Part shown: positions 1-4,660 of the stretch, piece by piece
Numbering within the stretch: the stretch's first letter is position 1
Layout: every line of letters begins with the position of its first letter
From: Verrucomicrobiota bacterium
GTDB taxonomy: Bacteria; Verrucomicrobiota; Verrucomicrobiia; Verrucomicrobiales; Akkermansiaceae
Length of the DNA stretch: 5,753 bases
NCBI GenBank assembly: GCA_026397695.1
Contig: JAPLUJ010000046.1
Location: 1 to 5,753, forward strand
Direction of reading: 5' to 3'
Made by a program: the position numbers and the translations under genes
Notes under the pieces: model-generated
Told to the model about the DNA's origin: nothing
The model's database searches: none
Seen by the model: only the letters and a program-made list of their open reading frames with translations

Positions 1-2
1 GG

Positions 3-1178
3 GCCGCCACCTACGATTGGAAGGGGCTTGCCGACCAGGCCCATGCACTGGAACCCGACCACCGCACGCTTGGCCGTGAGAACATCCAAGTCCGCGCCGT
101 GCTGCCAAGTGGCTGCGGCGTCCCGCCGCAGACCGTGCTAGGCGCGTCTCGCGCCGGTCTTTCCTCACAACTTTCGGAAGGCTCTGCCCTGCCCGATACA
201 GACGCTGAAATCGCCCGCATCACCGATGCCCTGCGCCGCGCCATCCGTCTGGCGGGTCTCGCCTATGCCACCGAGCAAACTTACGTCCACTGGGCGGGGC
301 GCTTCACCCGCTTCTGCTTGGAATATCTAAAACAGACTCCGCGTGACGCGGTCCCCCCGGCCATTACCGCCTACCTCGACTATCTGGCTCTGGAGCGCAA
401 TGTCGCCCCTGCCACTCAGAAGCAAGCCCTCAACGCCATGGCCTTCCTCACCAAGAAGGTTTTCAGCATCGAGGACTTCACGCTCGAACACATCACCCCC
501 GCCCGCGGTGGCCGTCGCCCGCCGGTCGTCATGACCCGCGACGAAGTGCGCTCCGTTCTCGCCCATCTGGAAGGTCCCTGGAAACTTGCCGCCCAATTGA
601 TGTATGGCTCCGGCATGCGCATCATGGAGTGCATGCGTCTGCGCGTCAAAGACCTCGACTTCGGGCAAGGCACCATAACCGTCCATGATGGCAAGGGCAA
701 CAGACACCGGGTCGTTCCGCTGCCCAGAGCCTTGGAGTCGACACTGCAATCCCACCTTGCCGCGGCCCGCGAAAAGCACCTTCAGGATCTTGCTGTCGGC
801 GCGGGTGATGTCCACATACCGGAGTCCCTGCTGCGCAAATACCCGAATGCCACCCACGAGTGGCCGTGGCAATATGTCTTTGCATCCGCCACCCTTTGCG
901 CCCATCCCCGCACCCGCCGCGTTGCCCGTTATCACCTGCATCAGGATTCCATGGCGCGCCAGTTTCGCGCCGCCGTGCTCAAAAGCGGCGTTCCCAAACA
1001 TGTTTCACCGCATTGTTTGCGCCACTGTTTTGCAACCCATCTGCTTGAATCCGGTGCCGACATCCGCACCGTGCAGGATCTCCTCGGCCATGCCGACGTC
1101 TCCACCACCATGATCTACCTCCACGTCATGAAACGCCCGGGAGCCGGTGCCACCAGCCCCTTGGACTTCAACCAGTAA
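3..1178 (+). CDS. intI: Integron integrase IntI, site-specific tyrosine recombinase (5' partial)
   Basis: Catalyses insertion and excision of gene cassettes by recombining attI and folded single-stranded attC sites. The frame is open from base 3 without a stop, so the true start is probably upstream; the GTG at 99 is inside the coding region. A core-binding (SAM-like) domain covers about 210-470. The catalytic domain shows the box-I Arg in GSGMRIMEC (codon 618-620), the Lys in DGKGNRHR (693-695), His and Arg in PHCLRHCFATHLL (1011-1013 and 1020-1022), the LLGH His (1089-1091) and the nucleophile Tyr in TTMIYLHV (1116-1118). The segment HIPESLLRKYPNATHEWPW, from about 813, matches the extra IntI-specific patch that separates integron integrases from XerC/D. 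The C-terminal RPGAGATSPLD is also IntI-like. The N-terminal residues before the core-binding domain (WKGLADQAHALEPDH...) suggest a longer-than-class-1 protein. The gene reads toward the cassettes. Confidence 0.96.
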   Translation, partial: AATYDWKGLADQAHALEPDHRTLGRENIQVRAVLPSGCGVPPQTVLGASRAGLSSQLSEGSALPDTDAEIARITDALRRAIRLAGLAYATEQTYVHWAGRFTRFCLEYLKQTPRDAVPPAITAYLDYLALERNVAPATQKQALNAMAFLTKKVFSIEDFTLEHITPARGGRRPPVVMTRDEVRSVLAHLEGPWKLAAQLMYGSGMRIMECMRLRVKDLDFGQGTITVHDGKGNRHRVVPLPRALESTLQSHLAAAREKHLQDLAVGAGDVHIPESLLRKYPNATHEWPWQYVFASATLCAHPRTRRVARYHLHQDSMARQFRAAVLKSGVPKHVSPHCLRHCFATHLLESGADIRTVQDLLGHADVSTTMIYLHVMKRPGAGATSPLDFNQ

Positions 1179-1338
1179 GCTCGCCACCCGGCATCCCACG
1201 CCCCGAAAACAACCGAACTAACCACAACCACACAATTTGCTCGCCAAGGCCGCGTCCGTCGCCAAAGATGTGTTCATGAACGGTCTTCCGTGGAGAAGTG
1301 CGCTTCCGGGTCGGGTTTGCCCCCTGCTCAACAACGCG
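1179..1338. other. Non-coding leader between intI and the cassette array
   Basis: This 160-base stretch after the intI stop has no convincing gene on either strand and should hold the attI integrase-binding sites. It contains a perfect 10-base palindrome, GTTCATGAAC, at 1272-1281, whose half-sites are the same GTTC/GAAC words used as the R cores of the downstream attCs. I see no convincing -35/-10 cassette promoter and no clear intrinsic terminator for intI. Promoters in this bacterial group may not resemble sigma-70 consensus, so their absence is weak evidence. Confidence 0.5.
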
Positions 1339-1388
1339 TTGTGTAACACCCCCCAATCACGACCGGTGGTTCAATAATTCTGTTCTGC
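1326..1388 (+). other. attI: Putative attI recombination region (two candidate crossovers)
   Basis: Two junctions are possible. The sequence CTCAACAACGCGTTGTGT (1328-1345) resembles a classical attI core, an AACAA-type left half followed by GTT, as in class 1 AAACAAAGTTAGGC; its crossover would be 1338|1339. Alternatively, GTTCTGC at 1382-1388 is the exact reverse complement of the GCAGAAC R'' heptamer of attC1, which is the rule obeyed by the seven following cassettes, and this puts the start of cassette 1 at 1383. The 44 bases between the two may be the rest of attI or the remnant of a lost cassette. Confidence 0.55.
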
Positions 1389-1624
1389 CCATATCGTGCG
1401 GCCTGCGCGGTGAGGAACTCCATGATCCTCTCCCGCTGCTTATCACTCATTCCCGCGATCATTTCTGGCGTGATGGCCTTCATGCACACGGAGCACTGAT
1501 TAAGAAGAGCGAATGCTTCACGTTCGGTTTCTGGCGATTCGTCGAGGGCGTTGCGGATGTCTTCGAGCGAGACTTCAACGTCCACTTCGAGCGGTTCGGG
1601 ATGTATCCAGGTTGGTATTTTCAT
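1328..1624 (-). CDS. Cassette 1 hypothetical protein, 98 aa, antisense to the array
   Basis: Begins with ATG at 1624 and reads leftward as MKIPTWIHPEPLEVDVEV, followed by an acidic helical segment (residues about 18-72, SLEDIRNALDESPETEREAF...) that contains a CSVC pair near residue 44. It is soluble with no signal peptide. I do not recognise the family. Its amino-acid composition looks like a real protein, unlike the overlapping + frame, which is rich in Arg, Phe and His. Residue Asn81 is encoded by the GTT of the proposed cassette junction (1382-1384). The last 17 residues (RIIEPPVVIGGCYTTRC) and the TGA stop therefore lie in attI rather than in the cassette. In the excised circle the frame would instead continue into attC1 and stop at 1677. 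No clear ribosome binding site is visible. Confidence 0.65.
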   Translation of the reverse strand: MKIPTWIHPEPLEVDVEVSLEDIRNALDESPETEREAFALLNQCSVCMKAITPEMIAGMSDKQRERIMEFLTAQAARYGQNRIIEPPVVIGGCYTTRC

Positions 1625-1650
1625 CGGTGGTTTTCGGTAGTTCGGAAGAG

Positions 1651-1740
1651 GCAGAACAAGGGGATGGTGCCGACGCTCAGGGCATCTCAGTTTCGGGCGA
1701 TGGCCGCGCAGATTCGCGCGGCACATCACCAGCGTTGTGC
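1651..1740 (+). other. attC1 recombination site (end of cassette 1)
   Basis: R'' is GCAGAAC (1651-1657) and R' is GTTGTGC (1734-1740). The inner arms GATGGTGCCG (1663-1672) and CGGCACATC (1719-1727) pair with one extra G in the left arm. The crossover is 1734|1735. This site is less like the others: the unpaired base is G and its central spacer is not shared. Confidence 0.82.
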
Positions 1741-1955
1741 AGATAAAATGGATCAACCTCCACGTCAGCGGGGATTCCCGCTGACCACCACCATTGCCCG
1801 GTGATCGCATGTCGTTCCATCGGCTCGCTCGCGATGACTTTGTGGACGACTGACATTTCGTAGTGGAGTTGGTCGGGTATGTAGGTGTCGCATTCTTCCG
1901 CCGCGTGGATTGCCGCGCAGAGGATTCGACCGTCTTTTCTGATTCGGAGAGCCAT
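1677..1955 (-). CDS. Cassette 2 conserved-looking hypothetical protein, 92 aa, antisense to the array
   Basis: ATG at 1955 starts MALRIRKDGRILCAAIHAAE, followed by DTYIPDQLHYEMSV, WWWSAG and VEVDPFYL. From memory, short proteins with this order (LRIR..G.I.CAA, GDTY..D.LHY.LSV, WWW, IDPFY) are widespread in bacterial and phage genomes with no assigned function; I cannot confirm the family here. The body ends at FYLHN (about residue 74), where Asn is encoded by the GTT crossover of attC1 (1734-1736). The remaining 18 residues (AGDVPRESARPSPETEMP) and the TGA stop are supplied by attC1 of the neighbouring cassette. A longer upstream extension of this frame runs through attC2 and is unlikely to be translated. 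No strong Shine-Dalgarno is visible. Confidence 0.75.
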   Translation of the reverse strand: MALRIRKDGRILCAAIHAAEECDTYIPDQLHYEMSVVHKVIASEPMERHAITGQWWWSAGIPADVEVDPFYLHNAGDVPRESARPSPETEMP

Positions 1956-1976
1956 GGTGTTACGGAGATTCAAAGA

Positions 1977-2065
1977 GCACAACAAGTCGCGCCAGCTAAC
2001 CGCCGGGAGCCTCCTGTTTTGGTACGGGGTTGTGGGGCGGCGGTAGCTGCGCTGTGGCGTTCTGT
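1977..2065 (+). other. attC2 recombination site (end of cassette 2)
   Basis: R'' is GCACAAC (1977-1983), the exact reverse complement of the GTTGTGC that begins cassette 2 at 1734. R' is GTTCTGT (2059-2065). The arms CAGCTAACCGCC (1993-2004) and GGCGGTAGCTG (2039-2049) pair perfectly apart from one extra A on the left. The crossover is 2059|2060. It shares arm and spacer sequence with attC3. Confidence 0.93.
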
Positions 2066-2370
2066 GACAACGCGGCGAATAGGGGTTCGAGTGCCCTTGC
2101 CGCTGCGCCCTCGCCGTTGTCGCGATCAAAGAGTCGGACTTCGAGCAGGTCGCGGCCAAGATTGATTTTCATGACCCGACCATTGAGATAATCGAAGTAG
2201 AGGTTTTGACCGTCTCCCCTGGCGTCGATTTCGCGTTGCGCCCACGCCGCGTCCGTCGCGCCTTTGTAGGTATTAGCCAGGAAGCTGATTCCTTGCATTC
2301 TGGATGCGTTGTAGAGAGCGGCTAGCACTTCCGCTTTGTCGAGTTTTGAGATGTCGATTGGTTCGTTCAT
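1996..2370 (-). CDS. Cassette 3 conserved-looking hypothetical protein, 124 aa, antisense to the array
   Basis: ATG at 2370 starts MNEPIDISKLDKAEVLAALY. The body shows LDKAEVLAALYNAS, QGISFL, NLYFDYLNGRVMKINL and VRLFDRDNGEGAAARAL. I recall this KAEVLAALYN / YFDYL.GR.MK / YDRDNG.GAA arrangement from small uncharacterised proteins in many bacteria and phages, where function is unknown; this is memory, not a search. No signal peptide or membrane segment is present. The body ends at LSQN, with Asn encoded by the GTT of attC2 (2059-2061). The last 20 residues (ATAQLPPPHNPVPKQEAPGG) and the TAG stop (1996-1998) come from attC2. The gene's own cassette end, attC3, would give a similar tail in the circular form. 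No clear ribosome binding site is visible. Confidence 0.8.
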   Translation of the reverse strand: MNEPIDISKLDKAEVLAALYNASRMQGISFLANTYKGATDAAWAQREIDARGDGQNLYFDYLNGRVMKINLGRDLLEVRLFDRDNGEGAAARALEPLFAALSQNATAQLPPPHNPVPKQEAPGG

Positions 2371-2399
2371 TTGGTTGTTTGGGGTTGGAGAATTAAGAC

Positions 2400-2488
2400 A
2401 CAGAACAAAGCGTGGGAACTAACCGCCGGGACTGTCCTGTTTGCCAGCCGAGCTACCCGGCGGCGGTAGCTCCACAGCAGCGTTCGCT
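2400..2488 (+). other. attC3 recombination site (end of cassette 3)
   Basis: R'' is ACAGAAC (2400-2406), the exact reverse complement of the GTTCTGT that begins cassette 3. R' is GTTCGCT (2482-2488). CTAACCGCC (2419-2427) pairs with GGCGGTAG (2462-2469), leaving one extra A on the left. The crossover is 2482|2483. Arms are nearly the same as in attC2, so the two form one subfamily. Confidence 0.93.
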
Positions 2489-2502
2489 AGAAAATTTGAA
2501 GA

Positions 2503-3189
2503 ATGACCCCAGCTCGGCACTTTATTGATGAACGACTTGCGGAAGCATGGAAGGAGATCGACGCGGATTTCCTCCTTTGGACATCCCGCAAGAAGCATCC
2601 GAATCTTGAATTCTCGGGATCTATTGCGGAGCAGTTCTGGGGCAAGAGCCTCAAGTCCTACGCCGCCACGCTCACCGATACCGCGTTCCGCGCAGCGAGG
2701 GAGATTGCGGAAGATCACAAGCTGGATGCCGCAGAATGCGCGCAAACTGCTGGCGACGCCGTAGAGAACGCGCTTCATCGATTGATAACAACAATGGTGA
2801 GGATCGACAGGCTTATGCGCGGCAAGGGATTTCCAGATTCGATCAGCGAGCGCGATGGCTCCTATCCGTTGCAAGAGTGCTTGAAGCGATTGAATGCCAA
2901 GACATCCGCCGAAGTGGACGCCGCTAAGTCGAGGTCCACCCCGCTCGTTCGATTGCCTTTGGATGGAGATCATGGCTTTTGGTGGTTTGTTCGCGCTTCC
3001 TCGTGGTCTGTCAGGTTCTGGATGCTTTCTTCTTCTACCGGTCTGCTTCTGGGTGCCTTCCTTTTGGGGTTGGGCGCTGCCCGCAACAACACTTTCACCA
3101 AGGTGTGGGACGCTTTACAGAGCGCTGGAAGCACCCAGCCAACTACTGAGCCAGCCAAGCCGAACACCACCAGCACGCCTACCCCGTAG
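2503..3189 (+). CDS. Cassette 4 hypothetical protein with one C-terminal membrane segment, 228 aa
   Basis: ATG at 2503 lies 21 bases into the cassette, with a weak GAAG ribosome binding site just before it. Residues 1-150 are soluble, charged and mostly helical by composition (DERLAEAWKEID, AAREIAEDHKLDAAECA, ENALHRLITTMVRIDRL). Residues about 173-193 (MLSSSTGLLLGAFLLGLGAA) form one hydrophobic segment preceded by an aromatic stretch (GFWWFVRASSWSVRFW). The tail from about 205 is rich in Thr and Pro (TTEPAKPNTTSTPTP). This suggests a tail-anchored or single-pass inner-membrane protein with a cytoplasmic helical domain. I do not recognise a family. The gene stops 53 bases before attC4, the classical cassette arrangement, and probably depends on upstream transcription or a local promoter I cannot identify. 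Confidence 0.82.
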   Translation: MTPARHFIDERLAEAWKEIDADFLLWTSRKKHPNLEFSGSIAEQFWGKSLKSYAATLTDTAFRAAREIAEDHKLDAAECAQTAGDAVENALHRLITTMVRIDRLMRGKGFPDSISERDGSYPLQECLKRLNAKTSAEVDAAKSRSTPLVRLPLDGDHGFWWFVRASSWSVRFWMLSSSTGLLLGAFLLGLGAARNNTFTKVWDALQSAGSTQPTTEPAKPNTTSTPTP

Positions 3190-3242
3190 CAGATGATATC
3201 AATAATATACACCGAGATCTTCATCCACGGCGAAATTTCAAA

Positions 3243-3338
3243 AGCGAACAAGCCGCACCACGCAACCGTGCATAAGCTCTTCAATTTCACTTCTCCCTCC
3301 TTTCACTGGCGCACGGTGCGTGCGCTCTGACGTTCACC
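3243..3338 (+). other. attC4 recombination site (end of cassette 4)
   Basis: R'' is AGCGAAC (3243-3249), the exact reverse complement of the GTTCGCT that begins cassette 4. R' is GTTCACC (3332-3338). CACGCAACCGTGC (3259-3271) pairs with GCACGGTGCGTG (3311-3322) except for one extra A on the left. The crossover is 3332|3333. The spacer is pyrimidine-rich, like attC6 and attC8. Confidence 0.94.
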
Positions 3339-3343
3339 AAGAA

Positions 3344-3871
3344 ATGGAAGAAGTTATTGTCAAGCTACTATTGCTAGCTCTCGTGGCCATTCCCTTCGCC
3401 GCGCTACTGAGTGACATGCTGGGCAGAACAGATGGCCTGATGTCACGGGTCGTAATTGGAGTGACGATCATCTTGGCACTTGGAATGGTATTCGGCGGGT
3501 TTCAAGAACGCCCGAATCTTGCGAACTTCGTTTTTTGCGCGTTTTGCGCGTGGCCGATTTCTCTCCTCGTCGCCAAGGTAGTGAGACCATCCATATCCTG
3601 GTATTCGATTTGGGTCTCGGTTCCAATCATGAGTTGGTTCCTAGTGAATCTCATGATCGGGTTGTCCGACGGCGCACCCTTCAGTGGTGTATTCGGCATT
3701 CTTTTAGGATGGATCTACATGGTCATACCCTTTGGCATTTTGAGTGCGATCTTCGTGGGCATCCAACGCTTCGTGAGGAGAATCCGAAGAGGTGAACAAG
3801 CCGTGGGATGCAACCGGCGACAACGTCCTTCTTTGAATTCGGGCTCGCCACCGCCGGTGCATCCACTCTAA
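3344..3871 (+). CDS. Cassette 5 polytopic membrane protein, about five membrane segments, 175 aa
   Basis: I chose the ATG at 3344 (MEEVIVKLLLLALVAIPFAA), 12 bases into the cassette; an earlier GTG at 3320 lies inside attC4 and belongs to the previous cassette. Hydrophobic segments fall at about residues 4-24, 33-52, 60-82 (includes FVFCAFCAWPISLLVAKVV), 86-107 and 117-144, followed by the basic cluster RFVRRIRR. No family is recognised and no catalytic motif is visible; it resembles the small membrane proteins common in integron cassettes. The frame does not end before attC5. Residues from about 150 (GEQAVGCNRRQRPSLNSGS...) are encoded by attC5, and the stop is the TAA inside CTCTAACGTTC, next to the crossover. 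The attC hairpin therefore lies within the coding sequence. Confidence 0.8.
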   Translation: MEEVIVKLLLLALVAIPFAALLSDMLGRTDGLMSRVVIGVTIILALGMVFGGFQERPNLANFVFCAFCAWPISLLVAKVVRPSISWYSIWVSVPIMSWFLVNLMIGLSDGAPFSGVFGILLGWIYMVIPFGILSAIFVGIQRFVRRIRRGEQAVGCNRRQRPSLNSGSPPPVHPL

Positions 3872-4106
3872 CGTTCTGGATACTATCACCGAGCCATTCG
3901 GCATCCGGTTCGAGCAGGTATGACGCTTTTCCATCCTTCCCGATTTTGATCCGCAACTCAGATATTCCGCGTTCACGCATGAAGCGAGCCACAGGCTTGA
4001 CGAAGTGCTTCACCCATGCGGCGTTGTGGCGTTCGAGATCGCGCACAGCAGATCCAGAACAAGCGGGTGGATTCGACCCGGTATCACTTTCCAATTTCTT
4101 TTTCAT
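3723..4106 (-). CDS. Cassette 6 hypothetical protein, antisense to the array, reading through into attC5
   Basis: The frame opens with ATG at 4106, which lies inside attC6, as MKKKLESDTGSNPPACSGSA. It continues with a body that looks genuine: RDLERHNAAWVKHFVKPVA, RFMRERGISELRIKIGKDGK and ASYLLEPDAEWLGDSIQN (to residue 78). Asn78 is encoded by the GTT of the attC5 crossover (3873-3875). The next 49 residues are a low-quality read-through of attC5 and the end of cassette 5 before a stop at 3723. In the excised circle the frame would continue as EKGDAPGDIEKS and stop at a TGA overlapping its own ATG. A later start (for example GTG at residue 32 or Met43) is possible and would keep the gene out of attC6. 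No family is recognised. Confidence 0.5.
   Translation of the reverse strand: MKKKLESDTGSNPPACSGSAVRDLERHNAAWVKHFVKPVARFMRERGISELRIKIGKDGKASYLLEPDAEWLGDSIQNVRVDAPAVASPNSKKDVVAGCIPRLVHLFGFSSRSVGCPRRSHSKCQRV
3791..3879 (+). other. attC5 recombination site (end of cassette 5)
   Basis: R'' is GGTGAAC (3791-3797), the exact reverse complement of the GTTCACC that begins cassette 5. R' is GTTCTGG (3873-3879). GGATGCAACCGGCG (3806-3819) pairs with CGCCGGTGCATCC (3852-3864), leaving a single unpaired A on the left. The crossover is 3873|3874. Its spacer shares about 25 identical bases (around 3820-3845) with attC7. Confidence 0.95.
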
Positions 4107-4148
4107 GACTTTTCAATATCTCCGGGCGCATCACCCTTTTCGTTCTCC
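4054..4148 (+). other. attC6 recombination site (end of cassette 6)
   Basis: R'' is CCAGAAC (4054-4060), the exact reverse complement of the GTTCTGG that begins cassette 6. R' is GTTCTCC (4142-4148). GGGTGGATTCGACCCGG (4065-4081) pairs with CCGGGCGCATCACCC (4122-4136), with extra G and A bases and one mismatch on the left. The crossover is 4142|4143. The spacer is pyrimidine-rich and includes the possible - strand start at 4106. Confidence 0.9.
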
Positions 4149-4160
4149 AAGAAATTCATC

Positions 4161-4556
4161 ATGCGAACCCTTATCATATTTTGCGCGGCGCTCTTTATCG
4201 TGGGCTGCGATTCTAAGGAGTCGGGCGCACCAGATACAAAGCCCTCACTAGAAGCTATGAAGACTGAACTCAAAGTAGGCGGCGTTTATGCCTCCAAGAA
4301 CGAAGAAGGGAAGTTTACGATCACCAAGATTCTGGCAATGGACGAGTTTGCGGTGCATGCGAGGTTCTACAATAAGGAATTCGATGAGATTCCTTCCGAG
4401 ATTTCCACCAAAGACCTGACTTTCTTGATTGGCCATGCACCGCTGGCGCGAGAGGGCTTCCTCAAGGATGGCCAACAGCTGATCTCCACCGAGAAAGTTT
4501 CCGACGATGAACTCGAAGGATACAAGCTCTACCTTGAAGCGATGCGCGAGCAGTAA
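4161..4556 (+). CDS. Cassette 7 predicted lipoprotein, 131 aa
   Basis: ATG at 4161, 19 bases into the cassette, gives a type II signal peptide MRTLIIFCAALFIVGC with lipobox IVGC. Cleavage and lipidation would be at Cys16, followed by Asp17 (in enterobacteria Asp at +2 retains lipoproteins in the inner membrane; its meaning here is uncertain). The mature part has a linker (SKESGAPDTKPSLEAMKTE) and then one compact domain: ELKVGGVYASKNEEGKFTI, KILAMDEFAVHARFYNKEFDEIP, LTFLIGHAPLAREGFL, and a C-terminal SDDELEGYKLYLEAMREQ. I have a sense of similar VGGVY...V.KIL..D...VH.R.Y domains in other uncharacterised proteins but cannot name the family. The stop lies 12 bases before attC7, the classical layout. 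An upstream in-frame extension to 4005 crosses attC6 and is rejected because the signal peptide fixes the start. Confidence 0.88.
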   Translation: MRTLIIFCAALFIVGCDSKESGAPDTKPSLEAMKTELKVGGVYASKNEEGKFTITKILAMDEFAVHARFYNKEFDEIPSEISTKDLTFLIGHAPLAREGFLKDGQQLISTEKVSDDELEGYKLYLEAMREQ

Positions 4557-4567
4557 CACGAAGAAAT

Positions 4568-4656
4568 GGAGAACAAGCCGGCACATCCAACGGCGGGCAA
4601 CGTCCTTCTTTGAATTCGGGCTTCCCCCTCCGCCGTGGATGGCCTATACGTTCGAC
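4568..4656 (+). other. attC7 recombination site (end of cassette 7)
   Basis: R'' is GGAGAAC (4568-4574), the exact reverse complement of the GTTCTCC that begins cassette 7. R' is GTTCGAC (4650-4656). CATCCAACGGCGG (4584-4596) pairs with CCGCCGTGGATG (4630-4641), leaving one unpaired A on the left. The crossover is 4650|4651. The spacer is nearly identical to that of attC5. Confidence 0.95.
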
Positions 4657-4660
4657 AATA

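Noticed and set aside
327..1001. 224 aa open frame on the - strand inside intI
   Set aside because: Antisense shadow of the integrase; Gly/Ala-rich composition caused by GC-rich third positions, while the + frame has every IntI motif.
1298..1804. 168 aa + strand frame across attI and cassette 1
   Set aside because: It starts before the junction, crosses attC1 without stopping and has a composition rich in Arg, Phe and His. The - strand frame in the same place looks like a real protein.
1863..2165. 100 aa + strand frame over cassette 2 and attC2
   Set aside because: Arg-rich shadow of the well-formed - strand gene starting at 1955; it also runs through the attC hairpin.
2419..2973. 184 aa - strand frame in cassette 4 ending at the attC3 TAG
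   Set aside because: It ends in the same attC-derived way as the genuine antisense genes, so I considered it, but its Cys-rich irregular composition and the strong + strand protein opposite make it a likely shadow.
2970..3290. 106 aa - strand frame with a hydrophobic stretch, starting inside attC4
   Set aside because: The hydrophobic run is complementary to the Thr/Pro/Ala-rich tail of the cassette 4 protein, and no family resemblance is visible. It is not impossible, since the cassette 6 gene also starts inside an attC.
4005..4160. 52-residue N-terminal extension of the cassette 7 lipoprotein
   Set aside because: It crosses the attC6 site and would bury the lipoprotein signal peptide; the ATG at 4161 gives a normal lipoprotein start.
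4248..4586. 112 aa - strand frame opposite the lipoprotein
   Set aside because: Shadow of the lipoprotein gene, which has a clear signal peptide, lipobox and correct placement before attC7.
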